In this document: one piece after another, positions 18,473 to 29,500 of the stretch
Position numbering within the stretch: the first letter of the stretch is position 1
Layout: each line of letters opens with the position of its first letter
Origin: Paracyclopina nana
Lineage: Eukaryota > Arthropoda > Copepoda > Cyclopoida > Cyclopettidae
NCBI GenBank assembly: GCA_019096065.1
Contig: JAGUCH010000009.1
Coordinates: forward strand, 2,304,001-2,368,000
DNA: 64,000 nucleotides
Direction: 5' to 3'
The notes under the pieces: generated by a model
Told to the model about the DNA's origin: nothing
Seen by the model: only the letters and a program-made list of their open reading frames with translations
Databases searched by the model: none
Translations under genes and position numbers: made by a program

Positions 18473-19312
18473 TCAAGGGATTAACTTCTCTATTAGTACA
18501 TTGCTCAGTGATCCTTGACCGATCCTCAAGAGCCAAGCCTTTTTCCGGCCTTCGCCTGGCGGCCCGCCGCTGGGGTCCGCCTGACGGCTTCCCGAGGTAT
18601 ACTTCTCGGGGGTAATCATTAGTCGTGGCCTGATTTCTTTTCGACTGCGCGCGCGCGCAGTATTTGGGAGCGTGTAGTTTAGTTGTTGTTTATTGATCTT
18701 AATGCAATCATTAACATGAATCGTTCTAACAAATGCGCGTTTTTCTGCAAAGTAACGCGGCCTCCCTGCCAAGGCTTCGGTGGTGGCCTTGTTGCGAGGG
18801 CGAGGCGGTGATGGCGGCTCAGGTGTCCAGCGGTCTTGCTGCCTGAGGGCCCGTGCTCTCCTGGTGATGCCCGCCATTCTCTGTGGCGCAGCCTCAGCCG
18901 AGGACAAGCGAGGTGATTCTAGCGACTCAGGTGTCCAGCGATCTTGCTGCCTGAGGGCCCGTGCTCTCCTGGTGATGCTCGCCATTCTCTGTGGCGGCCT
19001 CAGCCGAGGACAAGCTTGCTCGGCGTACGATAGCCGGCTGACAGCGTATTCGCGATTTTCTGCTATAGTGTCGCAATGCCTACTGCCACAACACCTCCAT
19101 GCGATTCGAGCATACGGCCTCAAGGGACGCGCCCGACCTCGGCCTGGGGTGGATGCTGTGCTCTTTGTTATTCTGGCACGAATGCTTGACTGGCGCAAGG
19201 GTGACGACTCGCTGTCGGTGTCACCGGTGACTTGCTTGGACTGTGGTGTTGGCCTGCGGGTGTGGCTCCTTGCCACGCCCATTTGGTCCCATTTGGCTGT
19301 TTGCTTAGCCAT
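18473..19312 (-). CDS. Leader ORF of the LTR element: arginine-rich, unknown
   Basis: A 279-codon open frame whose ATG lies about 80 bases inside the 5' LTR, ahead of gag. The predicted product is very basic (many Arg, Ser, Pro) and includes a repeated block, ITRRARALRQQDRWTPE. It has no domain I recognise. It could be an accessory protein, or untranslated leader that happens to be open: the duplication carries a 2-base indel that changes frame at one edge, and the opposite strand is also open here. Gypsy-type elements normally have no gene at this place. Low confidence that it is translated. Confidence 0.35.
   Translation of the reverse strand: MAKQTAKWDQMGVARSHTRRPTPQSKQVTGDTDSESSPLRQSSIRARITKSTASTPGRGRARPLRPYARIAWRCCGSRHCDTIAENREYAVSRLSYAEQACPRLRPPQRMASITRRARALRQQDRWTPESLESPRLSSAEAAPQRMAGITRRARALRQQDRWTPEPPSPPRPRNKATTEALAGRPRYFAEKRAFVRTIHVNDCIKINKQQLNYTLPNTARARSRKEIRPRLMITPEKYTSGSRQADPSGGPPGEGRKKAWLLRIGQGSLSNVLIEKLIP
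18820..19016. repeat. Tandem duplication in the element leader (108-bp period)
   Basis: Two copies of about 90 bp begin at 18820 and 18928. They share long identical runs (for example from TTGCTGCCTGAGGGCCC to CTCCTGGTGATG), with a few substitutions and one 2-base indel. This is a local duplication in the untranslated leader or leader ORF. Confidence 0.85.
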
Positions 19313-19374
19313 ATTGCTGTCCCTTATTTGCGGGTTTGTTGGGGGCGAAGGTGTCGATAACTCGGGGAGTTGTC

Positions 19375-19392
19375 CTCAGCACCGAGCCAACT
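19375..19392 (-). other. Candidate primer-binding site
   Basis: In element orientation, two to three bases after the 5' LTR, the sequence reads TGGCTCGGTGCTGAGGAC. It begins with TGG, complementary to a tRNA CCA end. I could not match it to a particular tRNA, so its use as primer site rests on position only. Confidence 0.4.
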
Positions 19393-19588
19393 TGTAAGAG
19401 GTTCGTATAGACCCCCCGAGGATGACACGCGCGCCCGCGGGTAGCGATAGGAGAACTTGCTACTAGAAACTAGTCGAGGTGTTTACTCGAGTGCGTCCGT
19501 TTATTAACTGCTGTACAATTCATTTCACCGGGACGGGGCGCTCGCAGGCGCCCACAGAACACACCCGTATACCCGCGTTCCTGCTACA
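19393..19588 (-). repeat. 5' LTR (element orientation)
   Basis: A 196-bp copy of the left LTR with one base difference. It starts TG and ends CA on both strands and carries AATAAA on the minus strand at 19500-19505. The followed-by GGAA is the right target duplication. Confidence 0.95.
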
Positions 19589-19592
19589 GGAA

Positions 19593-20999
19593 CTCTTTGC
19601 CCTTTTAAAGTTCACCTTTGTATCCTATTTCAAGCCATGATAATATTTTTAAAACTTAATAGAAATGAATACAGATTCTATGTAAATAAAAAGGTGAGAC
19701 CAAACAAATGTACTTCTCTTCAACTAAAGTTTTCCCATTCAAATTAATCCAATATGTATCCACTAGTGGCATTTAGCCAGAAAAAAGCATATTGTGATAT
19801 AATTTTAGTTTTCATCGCGTGCAAGCTAGATGCTTTTGCCTAATCTGCGTTTTTCACTTAATTTACTGCCTGAGTGTGACACCTTGATGACATCTCAGTA
19901 TATTATTCATTGTGTTCAGCCTGTTGTAAATCAATATGAGTGCGCAATAAGTAATCTGCTGAGCAAAGCAAGTGATTCGGGTGCAAACGAGGCTTGAAAT
20001 TAGAAAAAATGGACAAAAGCGGCCATGAATAGGTGCTGGGATAATCCTGTCTCTCACCACCTTATCTGCTTCCACTCATTTTCTTTGGCTTATCCTAAAG
20101 TCTTTTGCAAAACAAGGCTGAATTCTGAAAGAAAAATAGAATTGGATAATTCTACTTTGATGCCATGCATAGAACACTATCAGACAGCAATCATAAAAAA
20201 CTTTCCAAAATTGCGGAAGGGAGAAAAGTTTCTGCTTCTCACTTGCAAACTGCAAGCACAGAAAACTTTTTAAAGAAAAACCACTTCACATGATTAAGTG
20301 AGTGTGAAATATATCAGCTCTTGCTTTTGATCAATTGCCAGAATTTCATGAATCAAGTTCCTGATACTTCATACTGTGATGCTAATGGAAAAGCTCCTAT
20401 TAAAGTGACTTAAGTGAGAGCAAGTAGGAAGCTTCGACATGTAAAGCCAGCATATCAGTTGAACTTGAACATTATAAAGTAAACAAACACCTGACTGACT
20501 TCTCAAAATTAAATTAGAATTAAATAGAACTATAAAATCATTGATTTGTCCGAAGAACCAGGTACAATTTGTATCCACATCAATATCAAAAAATAATCCC
20601 GATGGCCATATTAGTCAACATCTGGGATTTCAGCTGACACTGCTTGAGAAAAAACTGAGTTACCGCGTTTTCGCGACTGGAGTAGCAATTCGAAATAAAG
20701 ACAAAAGCAAATAAGTGTTGTCAAACTTTTAATAGGAATACGGATTTATTCAAGATGTCAATATAAAATGGTTTTACATCTATTACATCTAACCATTAGA
20801 TATGAACTATAAAGATGTTAAAGTCCTTATACTGAGCATAAATAAAAAATTCAAATTTCCCGCCAAATAGCTTTCTCATTTATATTTGCGCGCAACCAAG
20901 AACGGAGGATCTCCATTGAGCTGGTTCTTTTTTGCACTAACGCGCACTCGATGCTGCGACAACAAAACAGAGGCAATGACAGCACTTTGATTCGAAACT
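19593..20999. other. Intergenic region upstream of Rab30
   Basis: A+T-rich DNA with no supportable coding region. It should contain the Rab30 promoter close to 21000. Nothing else stands out to me. Confidence 0.4.
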
Positions 21000-23088
21000 A
21001 TGGAAGACTACAAATTTCTGTTCAAAGTTGTCCTTGTCGGGAATGCTGGAGTGGGGAAAACTTGTCTTGTCCGCCGATTCACCCAGGGAATGTTTCCTCC
21101 GGGCCAAGGAGCTACCATTGGGGTCGATTTCATGATCAAAACTGTAGAAATTGAGGGTGAAAAAATCAAGGTAATTTTCATCACATTTCATCATGCAAAA
21201 ATGTTAGGATTTATTTTCTATGCTGTTTAAGATTTGTCATCTTTAAAAAGCTTTGTTTTTTGTTTAGATTTAAATTTCTTATTTAAAATAAATTTTCAAA
21301 GACGTTGTAGCTTTAAAAATTCAATGCAGATTTTGAAGTGTTGAAAATCCTAAATTGCTACCAAGTTCACTCACTATTTCACGTTTGTTGCCTACTGGCT
21401 TTTTTTCTTAAGTATGCTGATTTTATTTTCATACAGGCTTTTCCATTTGGAGCTTGTACTGTTTTGGTCTTATAATTCAAGAATTTGCTTATTACATTTC
21501 ATACCTCACTCTTTGCTTCAAGTAATAGATATGATCTTCCTAATAATGGATGAATGTCTAAAATGTCGAGCATTTTTGCAGCTTCAAATTTGGGACACAG
21601 CTGGCCAAGAGAGGTTTAGAAGCATTACTCAAAGCTACTACAGATCAGCTCATGCTCTCATCCTGGTCTATGATGTATCCAATCAGCCCACCTTTGACTG
21701 CTGTCCAGAATGGCTGAGAGAAATCGAGGAATATGCTTCACCCAAAGTTCTCAAGGTTTTAGTTGGTGAGTTACTACTTTGTTCCATGATGTCATTCTAG
21801 GAAGATGATCAAAGCCCTCATAAACTGCGAATGCAATACGAGTGGATTCGTTAATTCCAAACTTTTTCTGCATCAGTCAACAAAGAACATTTTGTTGATC
21901 ATAAGGATGATCATGATGGTCTCAAAAATAATGATGAATTGTATATTTTTTACGCATAACGCAAGCTATGACACCTTGGGGAAAATATGCTGCTCATTTA
22001 TCTTTTCCCCCTTTTCATCATTATCCCACAACAACGAGATTGCTTCTTCTAATATTTCTTTAGTTGATGGTCAAATTATGAGAGGGAATTGAAGCTTTCT
22101 TTTATGTCATCACCAAGCTGGTGACCGCCTAATTAGGTGGACTGGCTAACTAGCCTTGATCTTAACCTGTTCTAGACAGTTCTTCCATATGATGAAGAAG
22201 AGTGAGATTTTTTCTTTCAATAGTTCATCATTATTGTTGAGGCTTTCTTGTGAGAGAAAAGTTAGAAATCCCACTTGATCTTGTGTTGGCCCCCAGAGGT
22301 CCATTTTGTGTAGGGCCTGCAAATGAAGACATAAATGTCTCCCAGATGAGTGTGTTGGACACACTGACCACCTTTCTTCGTGGTTTTCTCATTCATGACC
22401 TTTTTCCCATCTATAGCCTTTATTATTGGGGGAAAATTGCTACTTTCCTATATGCATGTAATCTGGAGTAGTTATTAATGATCTTATTTTCTATTTTCTT
22501 TTTCAGGCAATAAAATTGACCGAGAGGATCGAGAAATTCCCTCTGAGGTTGGTGAAGAGTTCTCACAGAGGCATGGCATGTATTTTCTGGAGACATCTGC
22601 CAAAGCTAGTGATAATGTTGAACGCCTTTTCACAGAAATTGCCCAGGATTTGCTTCAGGTAATGCGATGATGTAAAAGAGTAAGCTGGGTTTTTTTTGTA
22701 TGCTTGCCAATTAGTAGGATTAGTAATTATGATGATAATGACAGGTTTTGTAGCAATTCAGTCGTTGTCACAGAAACAGGAAGCTGCTGTTAAATCAGCC
22801 TTAATTAAGTGACTTGGGTCCCAATTAGACACAAACCTGATGCTGACACCCACCATGTAGTTTGAGTCATATTTCTCGACCACAAATAGACTTCTCCAGA
22901 ATTCTTATTCCCCAACCCAATTTTTGACGCGTAGTAATTTGTGCATATTATTCGAATTTCAGCAAGCACGATCTCGAGATTTACCAAGCTACAACAGTCC
23001 GAGTGTTCAGCAAATTCTGGATCCAGCTGGTGCAAACTTTGGTACCTCCTCGACGCTACGCCAAAAATGCTGTCAGAGTGGAACATAG
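21000..23088 (+). CDS. Rab30: Small GTPase Rab30
   Basis: Four exons (21000-21170, 21582-21765, 22507-22658, 22963-23088) encode 210 residues, very close to the human Rab30 length. P-loop GNAGVGKT sits at 14-21, switch [10 protein letters not shown] follows, then switch [22 protein letters not shown], the NKID guanine motif and ETSAK. The hypervariable tail ends in a CC pair four residues from the end (CCQSGT), matching the CC-plus-short-tail pattern of Rab30 and serving as the geranylgeranylation site. Rab30 acts at the Golgi. The ATG gives an N-terminus ([14 protein letters not shown]) matching the family. The introns (about 410, 740 and 300 bases) are longer than those of most neighbours. 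Confidence 0.95.
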
Positions 23089-23548
23089 GCAAAAGTAACC
23101 ATTTCCTATAAATCCATAAAAATTCCTTTTTTGATCATGACCAACGACAACCTAATGATGCGGCCTATGCTAGTCACAACTTTCCTTCTTTCATTTTTAC
23201 GATTTTGAGCCTCAATTTTTCCCATTTTTCATCACGATGAAAAAAGTCATTTTGCATTTTCTAAACGTCTCTCATTTATGAATACTAACCAAAGATATTA
23301 TTTGAATGTGATCATATATGATTTTTAATCAGCGCAGGAAAAAAATAAATGTTCCTGAAAGAGATTCAAATGTTTCATTATCTTTTTTAGTGAGAGCAAT
23401 ACTTTTATAGCATTTCCTACATTTATAGTACTTATAACAATTACTAAAAAAACAATTGGCTATGACAAAGAGGAAGCCTGTTAATTATCACAATAAAAGG
23501 TGATGGCACATTGGCTTTTGAATTGCCTGCGCAGACATAAGAAGATGA

Positions 23549-26500
23549 TCATTTTCCACTTCCTGAAAAAAGGAGAAAAGGTAAGTTTTTTAAGGCCAAA
23601 TTATTTCTTTTAATGTGGCTTTTTTGTACCTGGTAGGCTCCTTCGTTTTTGCATCACTTGGTGAGCTATGACTTGGTTCAGAGCCAGTAATTGCTCCCTA
23701 TCCTTCTTTTCCTGGCTCAAATCCTTGGTTGCTTCATCTAAAAATAGCCATTTCATCAACTATTACAAATCACTTTCTTGGTTTGCTAAAAAAATTGAAT
23801 TTACCGGGATTATTCACAGCTGACTGCTCAGCTAGCATTCTTCTGATGGAGTCTGCTTTTTTCAACCTGACTTTCCTTTCTTCAGGGGAAAAATCCTCAA
23901 CTTGATCCTCCTTAAAAATAATTAGATTCATCATTAAAAACGAAGGGTTGAGTGGGCTTTAAGAAAGCTACACTTACAGCATCGGGTATATATCTTTCTG
24001 GAATCACAATTTTGTCAGGCACACCAAAGAGGTTGTCAATGGCTCTGGAGTTGATTTTGGAGTCTTCATTTTTGTCCAGTGCTGATTTGATGACATCTGG
24101 AGTGCTCATGCCTCGTGGTCTGAGAGCTTGCTCCATATCAAGGTCATCTCTGGATCTGCTTGCAGCCTTCACAATTAGAGAGACTATGAATAAATACCCT
24201 ATTTATAGTAAGAAATCTCATTTACCTTGGCATAATGGTCTTGCAAGGCCTGGTTGACTTCAGGTTGACTTCCAGTCACTGTCAAACTCCTCTTTTTGTT
24301 CCTCCTGACAATCCTTTTTGGTCCAATGACTCCAACCTCTTCTACTATGGCTCTGGCAGCATCGCTCTTGAAGACAGGAGACATAATGGGGCTCAGACTG
24401 CTCTCTCCACTGGAGCTAGTCTTAAAGAACCTCTTCCCAGGAGACTCTGGGGGGCTCAGACTGGTCTCCCTGGATGAGCCAAAGAGCCTTTCATAGGCAC
24501 TCTGTCCATTGGCAGGTTTGTCATCCTGAAAAGAAATTTCTCTAGTTGCCTTCATTTTATCAGGATTTACCCTTTTTGCCTCACCTTCTTTTTAAGTTGG
24601 TTGAAAACTAAGGAAGTGGATCTTGGTGGAGATTCCTTGTTAAAATCTGTCCTGGGTAAAGTGCTGGCTTTCAGGTTGTAGCTCAGAGATTCTTCAGAGG
24701 ATTGCTGTTGCTGTTGTTGGTACACATTGAGGAAGTCATGGACGTTCTGGTAATTTCCCCTTGGTGGCAATGGAGCTCCTCCACCATTTTCAATGAATTT
24801 CGAGGTTGATCTCTCTTTGGAGTCTCTTTTGACCATCCTCACAGTTTTGATCTCCATTTGGCTGTTGGTGGTGTTTTTTGGAATGAGCCCATAGAACTTT
24901 TTCACCCTCTCATCAGCCTCGCTGATGTCACCAAGGCTGTACATCTCTGAGGAGGAGGAAGTGGGTGACATATCCTCACTTTTCTTCTGTACAATTGCAT
25001 TATTGTGTGGCCTTTTTGATGGCAAAGGTGGAGCTTCCGATCTGACACCTTCACTGTGCACAGTTTGGACCTCATCAAAATCATCCATTTGATCATCTCC
25101 AAACTTGGTGTTTTCATAGCAATGCGTTTCCTCTTCAAACGTGTTGATGTAATTCGATCCAGCATTCTTGGCCTTGATTTCAGCCTTCAATTGAGCGTCC
25201 ATTTCGTGAGATCGATCCACGATGATGCCACTGTCCATATCTGTCTCGTACCAAGTGGATGAGGATTTCTTCTTGGAAGGAACTGGTTCTGCACCTGCTA
25301 CACCTGTGGGGCTTGGCCTGATCTGATGGGTCAGCATGTCTTGCTTAGCATGCAAAACTTGGATTTCTTGAGCCACTTCCTGAATACGTTTCTTGATGGT
25401 GTGACAGTTCTGCTGAACTTGGCCCAGGTCAGCTTCAATTTGTATTGTTTCTGATGAAGGATACTGCATTCCTTGACTAAGATCGTGATTAGCTGAGCCA
25501 ATTGCATGCTGCTTCATGGCTTTCATTTCTTGCTCCCACCTGGAGTGCTCAGTGGCCAGGTCCTCAAGTAACCTGTGATTGGACTCGAGATGAGCATGCA
25601 CCTTTTTCAATTCAGATTCCAAACGAGCCTTTTCAGTGTCCTCTTGCATCATCATTAAATTGTTATTGATCTGTAAAAGAGAGTTGATTGTAAGGTTTAA
25701 GCGGCGCCATCTAGTAGCAACGAAATTACCTTGTTTACATTTTGCTTGGTGAGGTGAGAGTCAGCAGGTACACCTTTGTACAATGATCCTAACTTGACCA
25801 TATTGTCCACCAGGTTGATCATGGGCTGCAGCCTCTGATACTTGTCTTCAGTCTCTCTGAGGTGAATCTCAGCATCTTCCAGCATGGCTCTGGCTTCAAT
25901 GCCACTCTCACCCTCACTGTTGGCAGCAGCATTGACCAAGTTCTCTAACTCTGCCTTCAACCCATCAATGGCTTCACCCAAGGCCACAGATTGCCTTCTC
26001 AGATGAATAAGAAGTAGCACCAGCTCTTCATGGCTTTTTCCAAGCAAATCTTGAGCTCTGATTTCGCCAACATTTCTCTTCTCTTGCCTCTTGGTGAAGC
26101 TCAAGGACCTCCTTCGTTTTTGCCATGCGGCTTCCTTAGGCACATAAGCTGTATCTGAAAAGAAAAAAGAATCAGTAGTGGAGAGCACATATAAAATGCT
26201 GCTTTTTGTATGCATGAAAAAATGGTGGCTCACCAGCTGAAGCAGTGTTGGTGTTTTTTTGGTGGTGGTGGTGATATTGGTTTTTTAGTGGTGCAAAATT
26301 AGACGAGGACAAAAACTGTGCATCAGAGAAGAAGCCTGTGTTTGCCACATTGGTGGAAGTGGGCAAAGTTGAGCTTGGCCTCCCCATCATACTCTCATTT
26401 TTATGCTGTTGGCTGTAGCCATGATTTAGAGGCCCAACTGATTTAGGCCTTTGCATGAGTTGCCTGACCCTAATGTCAGACTCTTCAAAATTGGTATGAG

Positions 26501-29500
26501 TGGGGAGGCCTTGGTCTAAAAAAGGCTGCCTACTAAAAAGCCTCGGATTGGGAGGTGAAGTTGGGTCCACATTGAGGCGATAGAACCTCTGGTCCCTTTG
26601 GTCCCAAATGTACCCATTGATGTGTGGGGACATTCTGGGATCTTGGTACCCATTGAGCACATGCCTATCAGGAGATTGCTTGGCTCTTTGCTTGGCTGAG
26701 GCTCTTCTCAGGCTTTCCCTCCAGGTGTCATCATCTTCTTCCTGATTGCTTGGCTTCCTCTGCCATATGTTGCTCAAATCCAAAGGGGGTACACCTATTG
26801 GAGGTGGTGGGGGATCATGGCCTCTGGCTGGCAACGGTGTGGATCTGTAGCTTGAAGTGCTTGGACTTGGAGGCACTTTGTTATTGTAATGCACCACATT
26901 GACTTGGACTGCGTCTCTAGCACCAGCATGTCCATCTCCAAGGAGCCCTTCCAAGGATTTGGACCTCACCACTCCATCCTGGTTCAGGCCAGGATTATTA
27001 TCAGGCTGCAGAAATGAGTCTGGTGTGTGAGCTCTCCTTTTCATTTGTTGCTTTTGCACATCAGATACATAATATGGAGGCTGCTGTTGAGCCTCTGCTC
27101 TAACTTCATTGCTGCTTGAGGATGAGAAGCCAATATCATCATTTTCATAGACACTCTGATAAGTGAGGTTAATATCCTTTTTTAAAAATGCTTGAGCAGG
27201 GTTGTTTTGGAAGGGAGGCAAATGCTCTTGAGGGGTTTGAGGCAGCTCCCTGCTACTCAAGCTATTGATGGAGCCAATCCTGTTGACAACCTTAGTGGGA
27301 GTGGAGATTTCACTTGTGTTAGACTTTTTGTTGTTGTCCAGGAAAAATGAGGCTGGAGTGAATGTTTCAGATACTTCAAACAAAGACTTGTTAATGCTGG
27401 CTGATGAGGCCAGTGCAGCAGCCTCTTCATCAGCATCAGAAGAGCTGCTGTGAGTCTTGCCTGTGGGAGCATTGCCCAAAATGTCTGGGAGCATTTCAGC
27501 TTTGGAGCACTCTGGAATCTCTTGATATACTGACTCATAATTTTTCTGCTTGGGTGCTTCATCTGAGGTAGCTTTGAACAAGTACTCATAGTGTCCAGCT
27601 TGATGCTGTTCATTCTGATCCTGGTCTGGAATCTCACAATAATTGGGACTATCAGCTGGTTTTTTGGCTTTGCCAATACTATCTGCATTTGAAAAAGAGT
27701 CCAAAATGGCTGCTGCTTTCTCTGGGCCAAACTCCTGGATCAAATGTTCTCTTATCATGTCCTGAGAAGGTTTTCTGCCATCTTCTTGCCTCTTGACAGG
27801 TGTTGTTTGGACAAGAAAGCTACTTGTACTACTAGAAGCCACTGAAGTCACACTCTCTGGTCCTGACCTGTGGTGCATTGGAGGTGTGGTCATTTTCAAG
27901 TAGTTTTCTTCCACAGTTGAATGCTTCTTGCTTGGAGGACTCATTGGCAAGTAATTTTCTTCAGGGTTCATGGTTGACAATGATGCTGAGGGAAGCAAGG
28001 TTGGCAAAGAGGACTTTCTTGAAGCAGCATCTGAGTGAGCTTGACTGGTTTTCTTGGGAGGATCAAATGCAGAATCATCATCACTAGAAGTGTCAAACAT
28101 CATGGTTTCAGTATCACTGAACACCCTTCTCCTTGACCCCGATCCATCAGAGTCCTTGAACACAAGCCTGTTTTTCTCTTCCTCTTGGAGCTTTTGGCTT
28201 TTCTTCTCAAAATCACTGAGGAGCTCCATCACTGATCTCTTCTTTTGCAACGCTCCAACTGAAGTAGGTTCGTTGTCACTGCTGTCACATCCTCCTTTGG
28301 ACTGCCCATCACTGCTACTCTCCTTGGAGTCCCCACTTAGTGCAAATTCCCTTACAATGTCACTATGCTTTTTCTGCCTATCTTCAGACTCTTTTTGGGC
28401 CTCTTCCAGCGCTTTGCTCACTTCGTCCATGCTTGGCAAATCTTCATTGGCTGAAGAGCTCTCAAACTTCTTTCGCCTATCCTGGACCACATTTTTAGGT
28501 GGAGCTTCTTTCACCTTGCGAATTTCATCAATTGCCTTGGATGGGGTCCATTGCTGCTTATTGGCATTGCTCCCGAGTGAAGTTGTTCTCTTTGGGTGCT
28601 GTTGTGGTAGGCTGGCATCTTTGGAAACTCTCAGCAAAACTGGTTGAGAGTCCTTCTTTTCAAGGATCTTGAGCTCAGCAAAGTTGTCACCATGCCAAGT
28701 TTTGGATCTTGATGCTAATTGATTTGTGGCAGATCTTGGCGTCACCACTGGTTTGTGCTCCATTTGCGTATCTTGGTCTACTGTGATGTAATTGTTGTAT
28801 CTCATATCTAATAAGTGGCTGTATTGCTGATTCAGCAAAGGATCGTCAGCAAAGGAGTGCTGAGCTTTGTCATAGTTGAAATCATCATTATACCAAGCAT
28901 CAGGTCCAATGGCTCTCCTTGGAGTCTGCATGAGCTCTGTGGTTGAGTGGTTGACCACCACACTCAAATCTGAGTGATTGTTGCGACTCTCGTCCAAGGA
29001 GCTAATGTTGATGTATTCTGGCTGCTCTTGGGCATTATGGTTCAGCTTGTTCATTGAGCTTGACCTTGACCCCCCTCTTGATCCTCTGGATTGCTGAGAC
29101 TTGGACCTCTTCCTTGACTGCCTGGCTTCTTGTTGGAGATCTAGGTGTGTATATGTGCAACAATTAACAAAGACATGAGTGTGAAAAAGAGTGAGCTACA
29201 GAAGAAGGAAAAGAGAAAACACAACCCAAATATCACCAATCCTATCACTTACCTTCATCTGATGAAGACATGTCATGCCTTTGTGAGACTCTAGGAGATG
29301 ACCTGCTCCTAGATGACCTGGAAGCTGTGCTGTTCTTCCTTGACACCTTTCTGCTGTTAGCTATAGTGCTGTCCATGGGCTGTGGCTTTCCATTATTCAT
29401 CTTGTGAACTGAGTCTTTCCTGTCATTTTGCAGCATGAAAGAGGGAATTGGTGAGTCAGAGTTGGTAGGAGTTTGAGTCCTTGAAGCATTTCTTGAGGAC

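Larger units (their letters stand above)
9217..19588 (-). mobile_element. Complete Ty3/gypsy-type LTR retroelement with env (errantivirus-like layout)
   Basis: A 10.4-kb element transcribed on the minus strand. In element order it has a 5' LTR, a leader of about 1.5 kb with an arginine-rich ORF, gag, pol (protease, RT, RNase H, integrase), env, a polypurine tract and a 3' LTR. The two 196-bp LTRs are flanked by a 4-bp GGAA duplication and differ by a single base (A at 9232, T in the right copy), so the insertion is recent. All main frames are open. Pol order with integrase after RNase H puts it in Ty3/gypsy rather than Copia. The element is visibly richer in G+C than its surroundings, which suggests a different compositional history and possibly horizontal entry. 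No host gene is interrupted; it sits between AstA and Rab30. Confidence 0.95.

Noticed and set aside
19375..19392. Assigning a specific tRNA primer to the LTR element
   Set aside because: The sequence after the 5' LTR begins with TGG but does not match any tRNA 3' end I can recall well enough.
18780..19397. 205-codon plus-strand frame opposite the leader ORF
   Set aside because: It runs against element transcription and into the LTR edge. It is open because of the same duplication and high G+C content.
24567..29054. Treating the large minus-strand frames as separate genes
   Set aside because: Splice donors and acceptors at their ends join them in phase into one PH-domain protein.
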